The notes under the pieces: model-generated
The model's database searches: none
What the model was told of the DNA's origin: nothing
Seen by the model: the letters and a program-made list of their open reading frames with translations, nothing else
Shown: one piece after another, positions 43,292 through 51,396 of the stretch
Position numbering within the stretch: position 1 is the first letter of the stretch
How the letters are laid out: the number at the start of each line of letters is the position of its first letter
DNA from: Myroides odoratimimus
Lineage (GTDB): Bacteria; Bacteroidota; Bacteroidia; Flavobacteriales; Flavobacteriaceae
Direction: 5' to 3'
Assembly (NCBI RefSeq): GCF_001485415.1
Contig: NZ_BCMQ01000001.1
Coordinates: 248,001-312,000, forward strand
DNA: 64,000 nucleotides
Made by a program: the position numbers and the translations under genes

Positions 43292-43663
43292 ATGGAACTA
43301 GATGAATTATACGACTATTGTTCTTCTAGACCTTACGCTACAAGTGGTTTCCCATTTGACGAAAACTTAATGACATTCCAAGTTGGCGGGAAGATATTTG
43401 CTATGATTGCCATGCACTTTTGGGAGCAAGGTAATCGTAATATTATCCTCAAATGTGAACCTCAACTTGCGACTGAATTAAGGGAAGAATATGAAGATAT
43501 TACTTATGGATATACCATGAACAAGAAACACTGGAATACGGTATATCTCAGAGGTAGATTTACACCTGATCAGATCAAAGAATGGATAGACCACTCTTAT
43601 GATCTAGTCTACGATACTCTATCTCGAAAAGAACTAATACAACTCGGTAAAACACCACTATAA
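43292..43663 (+). CDS. MmcQ/YjbR family protein, paralogue 1
   Basis: A 123-residue CyaY-like single-domain protein. Typical sequences are YDYCSSRPYATSGFPFDENL, MTFQVGGKIFAMI, NIILKCEPQLATELREEYED and NKKHWNTVYLRGRFTPDQIK. MmcQ/YjbR proteins are thought to bind DNA, but the biochemical role is poorly defined. It begins 4 bases after the cyclase stop and is followed 3 bases later by a paralogue with about 50 percent similar sequence. Confidence 0.9.
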   Translation: MELDELYDYCSSRPYATSGFPFDENLMTFQVGGKIFAMIAMHFWEQGNRNIILKCEPQLATELREEYEDITYGYTMNKKHWNTVYLRGRFTPDQIKEWIDHSYDLVYDTLSRKELIQLGKTPL

Positions 43664-43665
43664 CT

Positions 43666-44028
43666 ATGGATGTACACATACTCTATGACTACTGCCTAAA
43701 TAAAAAAGGGACAGTAGAAGACTTCCCTTTTGATAAAGAAACCCTGACATTCAAGGTGGGAGGTAAAATATACTTACTCCTAAACCTAACGAAATGGGAA
43801 CAAGGGAACTGCTTTATCAATCTGAAGTGTGATCCTGAACGTGCGGAAGAATTACGTGCTGATTATAGTGAAATCACACCTGGATATCACATGAGCAAAA
43901 AACACTGGAACAGTGTACACTTAGGAGGTTCTGTACAGTGGCCTCTATTAAAAGAATTAATAGATCATTCGTATGATTTAGTATTCAACAGCTTAACTAA
44001 AAAAGTACGTGAAGAGATTAACCTATAG
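43666..44028 (+). CDS. MmcQ/YjbR family protein, paralogue 2
   Basis: A 120-residue paralogue of the preceding protein with the same pattern: YDYCLNKKGTVEDFPFDKET, LTFKVGGKIYLLL, FINLKCDPERAEELRADYSE and SKKHWNSVHLGG. The tandem pair is separated by 2 bases and probably arose by duplication. Side-by-side retention suggests distinct or dimeric functions. Confidence 0.9.
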   Translation: MDVHILYDYCLNKKGTVEDFPFDKETLTFKVGGKIYLLLNLTKWEQGNCFINLKCDPERAEELRADYSEITPGYHMSKKHWNSVHLGGSVQWPLLKELIDHSYDLVFNSLTKKVREEINL

Positions 44029-44064
44029 TATTACTCTTCTACAAACAATAAAATAAATAAAACA

Positions 44065-44595
44065 ATGAAAGTATTTATAGAAACAGAAAGACTACTGATT
44101 CGTCAATATAAAGAAAGTGATCTAGCTGACTTTATAGCAATGAATCAGAATGATCAAGTAATGGAATTCTTCTTAGACAAGAAAACAGCTGAGGAATCTA
44201 CACAGGCATATAACAATATGAAGAGTAAAATAGATACTCAAGGATATGCATTCTTCGCAGTAGAAGAAAAGAGCAGTGGAAGCTTTATTGGGTTTGTCGG
44301 GTTACTAGATATTACCTTTAATGTAGACTTCGCTCCAGGAGTAGAGATAGGATGGCGTATGCTACCACAGTTCTGGGGTAAAGGATATGCTACGGAGGCT
44401 GCTAAAGCATGTCTAGTATTTGGTAAAGAAACTTTAGGATTAGATAAGATCTATTCATTCACTACGACACAGAATAAGCGTTCGTATAATGTAATGGAGA
44501 AAATAGGAATGTCTTATGTAAAGAACTTTAATCATCCTCTTGTTCCTAAAGACCATCCTCTAGTAGAGCATGTCTTATATGAGATCAACTTATAG
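44065..44595 (+). CDS. RimJ/RimL-type GNAT acetyltransferase
   Basis: A 176-residue N-acetyltransferase (Acetyltransf_3). The N-terminus ETERLLIRQYKESDLADFI and the acetyl-CoA loop WRMLPQFWGKGYATEAAKAC are typical, followed by FTTTQNKRSYNVMEKIGM. It may acetylate a protein N-terminus or a small amine; the substrate cannot be told. It closes the ruvC-hemW-cyclase-MmcQ run, 37 bases after the second MmcQ gene. Confidence 0.88.
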   Translation: MKVFIETERLLIRQYKESDLADFIAMNQNDQVMEFFLDKKTAEESTQAYNNMKSKIDTQGYAFFAVEEKSSGSFIGFVGLLDITFNVDFAPGVEIGWRMLPQFWGKGYATEAAKACLVFGKETLGLDKIYSFTTTQNKRSYNVMEKIGMSYVKNFNHPLVPKDHPLVEHVLYEINL

Positions 44596-44622
44596 AAATC
44601 GTAGCGAAGTAATCTTCTATTA

Positions 44623-44682
44623 AATAACTCTGTAGTAAGTCCATAAATTCGTATCAAATTATGAACTTACTACAGAGTTATT
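44623..44682. repeat. Perfect 18-bp inverted repeat
   Basis: AATAACTCTGTAGTAAGT (44623-44640) is exactly complementary to 44665-44682, with a 24-base loop. It lies between the GNAT gene and the convergent TonB_C gene. It has no T tract; it may be a bidirectional terminator or a small element. Confidence 0.7.
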
Positions 44683-44748
44683 ATTACACCAATAAAAAAT
44701 CAATAGGTTTACATTCTTCAGAGATATAGCTTTATACTAACAGATCGT

Positions 44749-45225
44749 TTACTCTTTATTTTTTTCTAACAACTTATTTAAATCTGCAGGAGTCATAATA
44801 AAGTCACTTTGCTTAATAACGAAAGGGATTGTTACTTGAGATTTGACATGCTTTCCTTCTTTTACCTTAGGATTCCAAGTTCCTACACTCATCGCAATCG
44901 TCTTCATTCTTTCCTTGACATTGCTATTATCTACACCAAGAACGATGACTTCATTCACCTCTCCTGTATCAGTCAATAACAAACTAAGAACAAACTTAAA
45001 TTCTGCTCCATTAAATACAATCTTACCACTCTCCTTAAAGAATGCCCTTAAGAAGTCTTCTTTAAAATCTCCTTGATACGTAGCTATCGTATCTTGAGGT
45101 GTTGTAACAACTTCTGTTGTGTGTTTATTCTTTGACTTTTTATTTTTTCTCTGAGCTACACTATACTGCGTACCTAATACAAACAAGGTAAAAACAAACA
45201 CTAGTCTTAAGATTCTATGTATCAT
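44749..45225 (-). CDS. TonB_C-domain secreted protein 1 of the BlaIR cluster
   Basis: A 158-residue protein with a signal peptide (residues 1-24, then QRKNKKSKNK) and one TonB C-terminal-like domain (FKFVLSLLLTDTGEVNEVIV, VGTWNPKVKEGKHVKSQVTI). No transmembrane anchor for ExbBD contact is visible. It is the last gene of the minus-strand set that starts at the BlaI/BlaR1 pair, with paralogues upstream. Role unknown; probably periplasmic. Confidence 0.7.
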   Translation of the reverse strand: MIHRILRLVFVFTLFVLGTQYSVAQRKNKKSKNKHTTEVVTTPQDTIATYQGDFKEDFLRAFFKESGKIVFNGAEFKFVLSLLLTDTGEVNEVIVLGVDNSNVKERMKTIAMSVGTWNPKVKEGKHVKSQVTIPFVIKQSDFIMTPADLNKLLEKNKE

Positions 45226-45295
45226 TCTGTTTTCTTTTTTAGCAAGTTCAAGATAAACAAAAAAAGAGACCGATATGCCCTCTTCTTTGATTTCG

Positions 45296-46087
45296 TTATA
45301 CTTCTAATATGGATACATTATTGGTAAATGTAAAGTTCATCTTACTACGAATCGGTTTACCATCATACATAGCTGGGAACCATCTGGTCATCTTTCCTAC
45401 TATATTCATAAACTCCTCTGACACTCCCTGCTGATGTCTATCATTATCAACTCCTTTAACTTGTGGGCTAGTCATTGTTCCGTCTTTCTCAATAGTCACC
45501 GTAATTGTATATTTCAGTCTATCCCCAACAAAATTAGCTTCTCCATTAGGGCCTCTTTTCTTATTATACTCTTTCCAAAAAGCGTCTATACCACCTGGAT
45601 AAGTCGCCATCTGATATAAGCTATCCTCTTTCTTTGCATAATATACTGGCTTACTATTACCAGATTTGACATCTGATAAATTAATATAAAAAGGTACTGA
45701 ATATCGTGATGCTATTGCTGTTTTACCCTCTGTAGCAGGCTTCCACTTCTTTAGAGACTTCACTGTACGGACAACTTCCTCTGATATAGATGAGTCTGTA
45801 ATACCTGGCACAGTAATATTATCTACTTGTCCTGACTCTGTTACTGTAAAATTAATAGTAAAACTAAGTTCTGTCTCTTCTGTCTCTATCTCTTGGTTAT
45901 TCTTATAAAAGGCTTTTACAAAATCATTCATAAAATGACCTGGATACTTAGCGTGCTTTTTATCTGTCAGAACAGATACTTCATTCGATAGATTATTTGC
46001 TACCACTTTATGCATCCCTCCTCCTAACCAAAATAAGGTAGTAGATACAAGTGTTAGTATTACTTTAGTTGTCGTTGTATTGAACAT
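45296..46087 (-). CDS. TonB_C-domain secreted protein 2 (two domains)
   Basis: A 263-residue secreted protein with two tandem TonB_C-like domains. The first is FTINFTVTESGQVDNITVPG ... WKPATEGKTAIASRYSVPFY. The second is ITVTIEKDGTMTSPQVKGVD ... WFPAMYDGKPIRSKMNFTFT. Each has the G-x-I/V...WxPA...G..(I/V)xS pattern. The signal peptide spans residues 1-30. It lies 79 bases after the next upstream paralogue. Confidence 0.72.
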   Translation of the reverse strand: MFNTTTTKVILTLVSTTLFWLGGGMHKVVANNLSNEVSVLTDKKHAKYPGHFMNDFVKAFYKNNQEIETEETELSFTINFTVTESGQVDNITVPGITDSSISEEVVRTVKSLKKWKPATEGKTAIASRYSVPFYINLSDVKSGNSKPVYYAKKEDSLYQMATYPGGIDAFWKEYNKKRGPNGEANFVGDRLKYTITVTIEKDGTMTSPQVKGVDNDRHQQGVSEEFMNIVGKMTRWFPAMYDGKPIRSKMNFTFTNNVSILEV

Positions 46088-46165
46088 TATATTGTGCTTT
46101 TTATTAACAGCTAACTAAGATATCTCTTATAACTATAACAAAAAAGTCCCTACATCACATTGACA

Positions 46166-46648
46166 CTAAATTTCATTAACATCTGCTAATAATATAATTG
46201 GTAACGTATACTGTGAAGTAATCTTCTCTCCTTTATAAGAAGCTGGAATCCACGTATCTGCTGTTATCGTATAAATGATCTCTTTTAGCTTATCGTTCTC
46301 TTCTGATGTAAAGTTACTGCGCAATACACTGACGCCATTAATAGAGCCGTCTTTCTCAATAGTTAATTCAAAAACAAAGCTAATATTATTACTCACCTTC
46401 TTATCAGGAAAAGCTTGATAGAAGTGCTTAGAAAAGTTTATAGATAATTGATCAGCACTCACACGAGAAGCAGCAGGTTTAAACTGTTTATTATGCGTGA
46501 ATTCAACAGTATCTGTATTGGACCTAGCACATATCAAAGCAGACTTAGGGGTATGCTCATGAATAACTACTCTATCTTGTGCAAACGAGTCCATAACTAA
46601 GGTAACGATATAAATAGTGAAGAAGTACTTAAAATAATTAGTTCTCAT
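46166..46648 (-). CDS. TonB_C-domain secreted protein 3
   Basis: A 160-residue protein with a signal peptide (ending DSFAQ, residue 24) and one TonB_C-like domain (FVFELTIEKDGSINGVSVLR, then TWIPASYKGEKITSQYTLPI). It is close in sequence to the protein at 31920-32357 (RSxF, then W.PAS.KG.KI..QYT). It belongs to the run of such genes behind BlaI/BlaR1. No enzymatic residues are evident. Confidence 0.72.
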   Translation of the reverse strand: MRTNYFKYFFTIYIVTLVMDSFAQDRVVIHEHTPKSALICARSNTDTVEFTHNKQFKPAASRVSADQLSINFSKHFYQAFPDKKVSNNISFVFELTIEKDGSINGVSVLRSNFTSEENDKLKEIIYTITADTWIPASYKGEKITSQYTLPIILLADVNEI

Positions 46649-46687
46649 TTTTTGTTTTAAAAATACAAATTATTCAAGTGCTAGTAT

Positions 46688-46716
46688 AAAAAAACCCGTC
46701 TTTTAACGACAGGTTG
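46688..46716 (-). terminator. Terminator after the 266-aa gene
   Basis: On the minus strand AACCTGTCG / ACGGGTT stems end in seven T. It would separate the BlaIR unit from the TonB_C genes downstream. Confidence 0.7.
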
Positions 46717-46734
46717 GATATAAATTTATTCTAA

Positions 46735-47535
46735 TTACGAAGAAAGTACAAAAGGTAATACCTCCTTATTCAGATCATATTCATCTTCTAATAACTCTTT
46801 CAGTTTATCACTCTGAAGCATCTGTATAAAAAGAGCACCCTGAGCACGAAGCAATCTTTCTTCTTTATCAATACCAAGGTTTAACTTATAAATACCCCTT
46901 ATTGAATCTATAAAGTAATTATACACATCATACTGTTCATTTCTAAGATTCTTCATAATGGCATTGAAAGCAAAAGCTTCTACAAAGGGCATACGTATAG
47001 CTTCAGTATTTTTAATACTATTTAGCCCTACACACACCCTCGCCGTGTACTCTCCCTTTGGGGTAATATTCTCTATACTAAAGAACTTAACTGCAACATT
47101 AAGTACTTCATCCATAGAGATCGTATCTTTTTTACTATTCTTTTTAATTACTTGAGCGTTATACTTCTTTACTAACGGACTAAAAATAGTATCCGACACC
47201 ATCATAGATAGAACGCTATCTTGTGACAAAGTAATCTCTTTATTCGAAGCAAATGTATTCTTCTCTAAAGGCTCTGAAAAATTCACTACAAGGTAGTTCC
47301 AAAACAAACGATGCTTATTAATATACTCTGCTCCCTTCACAGTAGAGTCTACTTCTTTTATAGTTTTATGAAGACGTATCTCGCCTGACGAAAGCTCAAC
47401 TTTCTCAAGTGCAAGAAAGTTACTGTAATCCTCTAATATCTCTTGTCCCATACTTGTTAGTACACCTCCTAATAAAGTCACTACGCAAGTAACATATAGC
47501 TTAAATGATAATAATACTGTTGTTATTGGTCTCAT
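46735..47535 (-). CDS. Unknown secreted protein next to BlaR1
   Basis: A 266-residue protein with a signal peptide (about 1-30, ending TSMGQ). The rest is helix-rich and polar with no motif I recognise. The ATG overlaps the last bases of the blaR1-like gene by 4 bases (ATGA-type), so it is translated with it. It has a terminator after its stop. It may be a target or ligand partner of the M56 peptidase; this is inference from context. Confidence 0.65.
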   Translation of the reverse strand: MRPITTVLLSFKLYVTCVVTLLGGVLTSMGQEILEDYSNFLALEKVELSSGEIRLHKTIKEVDSTVKGAEYINKHRLFWNYLVVNFSEPLEKNTFASNKEITLSQDSVLSMMVSDTIFSPLVKKYNAQVIKKNSKKDTISMDEVLNVAVKFFSIENITPKGEYTARVCVGLNSIKNTEAIRMPFVEAFAFNAIMKNLRNEQYDVYNYFIDSIRGIYKLNLGIDKEERLLRAQGALFIQMLQSDKLKELLEDEYDLNKEVLPFVLSS

Positions 47536-48734
47536 GGTGTTGCTCTTTTAAAAGTTATTGGTAAAGTAAACACTGTGCTTACTACTTCTCCATTCTTCTG
47601 TGCAGGAAGCCATTTTGGCATCGTCCTTAAGGTCTTTACGATCTCTTCTCCTACTCCTAGCGGATCTCTTAAAACCACTATATTCTCTAATGTCCCATCC
47701 ATTTCTACTGTAAACTGTATTACTACTTTAGCTTCACTCTCTTCTGAATAGGGATATGGATCTGTAAAATTTAGAAGAAAGTCATTAATAAACTTATTCA
47801 TTCCTCCTGGATATTGAGCTCTCGTATCTGTCGCTTGGAACGGTCTACTACTTGTATCTGACGTCACTTTCTGATTAGTTGACTTGGCTTGAATAGCAAG
47901 TGTACCCACTAGTAAAAAAAGAATACAAGACAAACTGATCCCTACTCTATTTCTCCATGGACTATTGTTTTTTGTAATCATAATGAATCGCTTCTTTGTC
48001 AAGTTAAAGTTGAAAGAGCTCGTTACTTGTAACTCATGCTGTTTATAAGTCTGAGCTAATAATAACTGTAAATATGCTCCTGCTTCCTCTTGTGAAGAAA
48101 CGCTCGAGTCATCTGCTAAAAACTCATGGTTTAACGCTATACAAGTCTTATAATAATAGAATATTGGGTGAAACCAAAAGAGCACTTTTAGTATCTCTAT
48201 CAAGATAATATCTAAGCTATGTCTCTGCTGTACGTGTACTATCTCATGTTGCAATATTTTATTGTCTTCTGACACTTCTTCTGTAATAGGAAAGTAAACA
48301 GTATTCCTAAACGAGAAGGCATTTGTGATTTGACTAGATAAAACTATCGCTACATCATTGAACTCTATACTAGTTCCTTCTTGTTTTAACCTTCTAATTT
48401 TGATAGTTTCGACAACTAACTTAGATAGTGAGAATACTATACCTATCAGATATAACACCCCTATTCCATAAGACCAATCTATAGTAGAACTAACCATCAC
48501 CTCCTGTTTAGGAGTTTCCATAATGACGTCGTTTAACTCTTCTAAAGTTTGATTCCATGATACCATCTCCACATCTGTAGAAACAGTAATAAACGGTAAG
48601 AAAAGTCCTATAAGCAATGTCCCTAGTAGGTAATATCTCTTAAAGTGATGTGCTTTACTATTCTCTAGTACAAGCTTATATATCACTATTGAAGCAATGA
48701 GAATGAGTGTGATTTTGGATAGGTATAATAACAT
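47532..48734 (-). CDS. BlaR1-type M56 peptidase fused to a TonB_C domain
   Basis: A 400-residue membrane protein. Four hydrophobic segments in the first ~300 residues surround a zinc-protease motif LQHEIVHVQQRHS (HExxH). The C-terminal ~100 residues are a TonB_C-like domain (AKVVIQFTVEMDGTLENIVV, then KWLPAQKNGEVVSTVFTLPI). There is no penicillin-binding sensor domain. The usual Bacteroidota M56 proteins of this type probably cleave a BlaI-like repressor after an envelope signal, with the TonB_C domain perhaps as sensor or interaction module. It is coupled to the BlaI gene upstream (2-base gap) and to the 266-aa gene downstream. Confidence 0.88.
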   Translation of the reverse strand: MLLYLSKITLILIASIVIYKLVLENSKAHHFKRYYLLGTLLIGLFLPFITVSTDVEMVSWNQTLEELNDVIMETPKQEVMVSSTIDWSYGIGVLYLIGIVFSLSKLVVETIKIRRLKQEGTSIEFNDVAIVLSSQITNAFSFRNTVYFPITEEVSEDNKILQHEIVHVQQRHSLDIILIEILKVLFWFHPIFYYYKTCIALNHEFLADDSSVSSQEEAGAYLQLLLAQTYKQHELQVTSSFNFNLTKKRFIMITKNNSPWRNRVGISLSCILFLLVGTLAIQAKSTNQKVTSDTSSRPFQATDTRAQYPGGMNKFINDFLLNFTDPYPYSEESEAKVVIQFTVEMDGTLENIVVLRDPLGVGEEIVKTLRTMPKWLPAQKNGEVVSTVFTLPITFKRATP

Positions 48735-48736
48735 AG

Positions 48737-49105
48737 TTATTTCGTTTTTAACTGTTCATCTACTATTTTTTTTAATTCTTCTAATTCATGTTTACTCATC
48801 TTACTTTTTCTAGTAAAAAAAGAAGCAAAACGCAAAGCAGAGTTATCAAAGAAGTTCTCTACCATGACGTTAAGATGTTTTTCAAAGTAATCGTCCTTCG
48901 CTATTAAAGGGTAGTACTCTCTAGAGTTACCATAAAGTTTATAATCAATAAACCCTTTGTCAACTAATCTTTTTAATAACGTTGCCACTGTTGTTTGAGC
49001 AGGTTTAGGCTCTGGATATTTTTCCATAATATCCTTTGTAAATGCCTTCTCCATATCCCAAATATATTCCATTAGTTGTTCTTCTGTTTGTGGTAGTTTT
49101 ATCAT
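48737..49105 (-). CDS. BlaI/MecI/CopY family repressor
   Basis: A 122-residue winged-helix repressor with the family pattern QLMEYIWDMEKAFTKDIMEK, TTVATLLKRLVDKGFIDYKL and YPLIAKDDYFEKHLNVMVE. Such repressors are inactivated by cleavage from the partnered M56 protease. It starts 4 bases inside the end of the upstream lipoprotein gene. The palindrome at 49537-49560 is its likely operator and overlaps the -7 box, fitting direct repression of the whole unit. Confidence 0.92.
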   Translation of the reverse strand: MIKLPQTEEQLMEYIWDMEKAFTKDIMEKYPEPKPAQTTVATLLKRLVDKGFIDYKLYGNSREYYPLIAKDDYFEKHLNVMVENFFDNSALRFASFFTRKSKMSKHELEELKKIVDEQLKTK

Positions 49106-49527
49106 TCTCGTACAGTTGTAATATGTTCTAATATTCCTTTTTTATAATGCTTTACTTGTATTAATCTCCCCCTTATATCATAGATAAACCAAGATCCTGT
49201 ATAGTAATAATGTAAACCTTTATTAGTTTTGACCAATACCGTTTTACCGATTGCTTCTACCTTATGATTAGGGTGATAAAAAGTAGTGTGAGCTATAGAA
49301 TCTCGTATCACTTCTTTTTTATACAGCTTTCCATCTCGCTTATACCTCCATGTCCCTTTCTGAAAACCCTCATTGTCGTATTTCCCACGTTGTACCTCCT
49401 GCTTTCCCTCGACTGTACTTTTAAACACCCAACGTCCTACCTTCTCTCCTTCTACTTTCTGATTAATCTTACAAGAACTGAAAGATACAATTATTACAAG
49501 ACTAAAAATGAATACACTATACTTCAT
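49102..49527 (-). CDS. Lipoprotein with MORN-like repeats, first gene of the BlaIR unit
   Basis: A 141-residue lipoprotein. The lipobox is VSFSSCKINQ (Cys 19). The body holds GRWVFKSTVEGKQEVQRGKY, then GFQKGTWRYKRDGKLYKKEV, a MORN-like antitoxin-repeat pattern (YxNGxxxGxW). The ATG at 49527 gives a compact signal; the frame is open upstream to 49593 but that would run through the operator. It is the first gene after the promoter and overlaps blaI by 4 bases. Confidence 0.75.
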   Translation of the reverse strand: MKYSVFIFSLVIIVSFSSCKINQKVEGEKVGRWVFKSTVEGKQEVQRGKYDNEGFQKGTWRYKRDGKLYKKEVIRDSIAHTTFYHPNHKVEAIGKTVLVKTNKGLHYYYTGSWFIYDIRGRLIQVKHYKKGILEHITTVRE

Positions 49528-49536
49528 AACACTGGT

Positions 49537-49563
49537 ATTTGTAGATGTTGTTCTACAAATATA
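49537..49563 (-). promoter_or_regulatory. Promoter with BlaI-type palindromic operator
   Basis: ATTTGTAGA (49537-49545), 6 bases, TCTACAAAT (49552-49560) is a perfect 9-bp inverted repeat. A minus-strand -7 box TATATTTG (49563-49556) overlaps its right arm, so a bound repressor would block the promoter. Confidence 0.75.
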
Positions 49564-49677
49564 GAACACTTCCTTAGAAAAACAAATATTCACATCATTA
49601 TTTTAAAAATAAGTACATAAAAGATCTATTTCTTATTAGTGTTTATTTCTAAACTAATGATCGTTTTCATTTGATTT

Positions 49678-49785
49678 GCTAGGGGATTGCTTGAGGGTTT
49701 CTTGCACCTTTCTTCGACAAAAGTACCTTCTGGGCAAGAAAACCCCTAGGAATCTCCTAGGAATCTCCAAGAAAGTGCAAGCTGA
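49678..49785. other. Structured intergenic sequence with nested inverted repeats
   Basis: CTTGCACCTTTCTT near 49702 pairs with AAGAAAGTGCAAG near 49771 with one bulge, and GGGTTTCTTGC pairs with GCAAGAAAACCC, also with a bulge. CCTAGGAATCT is repeated directly twice in between. It lies in the 49564-49887 gap with no gene. It could be a repeat element or a small RNA. Confidence 0.45.
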
Positions 49786-49887
49786 GCGTACATATCTATT
49801 AAATAGATGCTGATGGTATCACGCTAAAAGAACACGATTAAGTTCTAATACATAAAGTCTTTTTAATTGAACTAGAGGTATAAATAA

Positions 49888-49918
49888 AAAATGAACCATC
49901 ATAAGATGGTTCATTTCA
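49888..49918 (-). terminator. Terminator after the 402-aa barrel gene
   Basis: AATGAACCATC / GATGGTTCATT, perfect 11-bp stem and ATAA loop, followed by TTTTTTATTT on the minus strand. Confidence 0.9.
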
Positions 49919-49935
49919 TTATATATCAACATTTT

Positions 49936-51144
49936 TTAAAAAAAAGAATATCCCAAAATAAATGACATATTACCATAAGATGAATCCCAGTATGAATAAT
50001 CTTTCAATACATCTCTTTTTGTACTAATTCTATACTCTACAATAAATCGATCATACTTATAACCAATACCGAATACTGCATTATTAGCAGATTTAACATC
50101 CAGACTTTTATATGCTTCTGTGTTAGCCTTACTAAACTTAATATTTGTACTAGAAGCAAAATTAAACTGATAAGAAGCATTAATAAATATTCTTGACTTA
50201 TCATTAATAAAGAAATAATATCTCACTCCAAAAGGTAGTTCAAAAGAATTATAATTCATTTTAATCTCTACTTCACCCTTTTCCTTAAAATTCACATTCT
50301 TAAAGGTAGGTTCTACTATTAAGCTCCATTTTTTATTATTAAATGGAAGCGTATACTCTAATTCTACACCAACTCCAAAACCAACTTTACTTCCTAAATT
50401 ATGACTTTCATTACTAACACTATTATCAAAATCAAAAGTAGAAATAGATACCTGTGGACGCAGACTTAAATGAAGATTATTGCCGTCTTTCTTCTTCTCA
50501 AACAATTGTCTTTCATCTCCTTCACAATTATTATATTCCTGAAAGTACTTCGTTAATGGTTTAATTTTATACTCTAAATATTTAATTCTCTTCTTTAAGT
50601 CAGTATTACAACTAACGTCCATCCATAACTGACGTTTATAACTATCATTAGTAGCAATATTTCCATTTTCTTTACTCACCTTACTATTTTCCTTAATATA
50701 CTTCTTATATACTAATGGAATAATCTCTTTATCCTCTTTTTGATAAAAGAATTTACTCTGATTATTATAGTATGTATACAATTTTGCCTTACCATCTACT
50801 AATAATTTTAAGAAGACCATTTCTTCCTTGTAGATTGGTAAAGAATCACTAGTCATATTTTGAAGTTTATCACTTGAAATATCAACGTTAACTTTATGTC
50901 TTTCATATTTACTCTTATTGAGAATAGAGAACTCTTTAGCATCCGCTAAAAGAATGTTCTCACTTCTAGCATTCTCATCTGCTTTATATAGAAAACTAGT
51001 AGGATTATTCATCCAATCAATATTTTTGATCAATCCCTCTACCCGATTACCATTATTATCAACATAATAACCTGGCTCAAAATTAATCTGAGCAAACCCT
51101 ACTAAAGAAGTAGCTAAAAACAGAAAAACAAATAGTTTACGCAT
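49936..51144 (-). CDS. Outer-membrane beta-barrel protein
   Basis: A 402-residue secreted protein (signal peptide 1-18, ending GFAQ). Residues ~20-200 are a soluble domain with the NxxxxGLIKNxDW pattern of Bacteroidota barrel-associated domains. The C-terminal half has strands of an outer-membrane barrel (GSKVGFGVGVELEYTLPFNN, FELPFGVRYYFFI, AVFGIGYKYDRFIVEYRIS) and ends in a Phe (SFILGYSFF), typical for barrel insertion. It resembles PorT/OMP_b-brl families. Substrate or role unknown. Confidence 0.75.
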   Translation of the reverse strand: MRKLFVFLFLATSLVGFAQINFEPGYYVDNNGNRVEGLIKNIDWMNNPTSFLYKADENARSENILLADAKEFSILNKSKYERHKVNVDISSDKLQNMTSDSLPIYKEEMVFLKLLVDGKAKLYTYYNNQSKFFYQKEDKEIIPLVYKKYIKENSKVSKENGNIATNDSYKRQLWMDVSCNTDLKKRIKYLEYKIKPLTKYFQEYNNCEGDERQLFEKKKDGNNLHLSLRPQVSISTFDFDNSVSNESHNLGSKVGFGVGVELEYTLPFNNKKWSLIVEPTFKNVNFKEKGEVEIKMNYNSFELPFGVRYYFFINDKSRIFINASYQFNFASSTNIKFSKANTEAYKSLDVKSANNAVFGIGYKYDRFIVEYRISTKRDVLKDYSYWDSSYGNMSFILGYSFF

Positions 51145-51396
51145 AATTCACACACTTAATAGATTGTTAAACAAATCTAAAAGTAATCAAAATAAAATAA
51201 TTACTTATTAACATTTTCAAACAAAAACACAAACTTATTTATATTGTCAAATAATAACAGTAGTAATTTCCATAAGATTAGTAAGTTTACTCATTGTTTC
51301 TATTCATAAATTAAAAAAGTCGAGAGGATATCATATTAACTATAAGTGTAATCAAACAAAAGTATATCTTTAAGACTTACTAAACACTTACAAATT

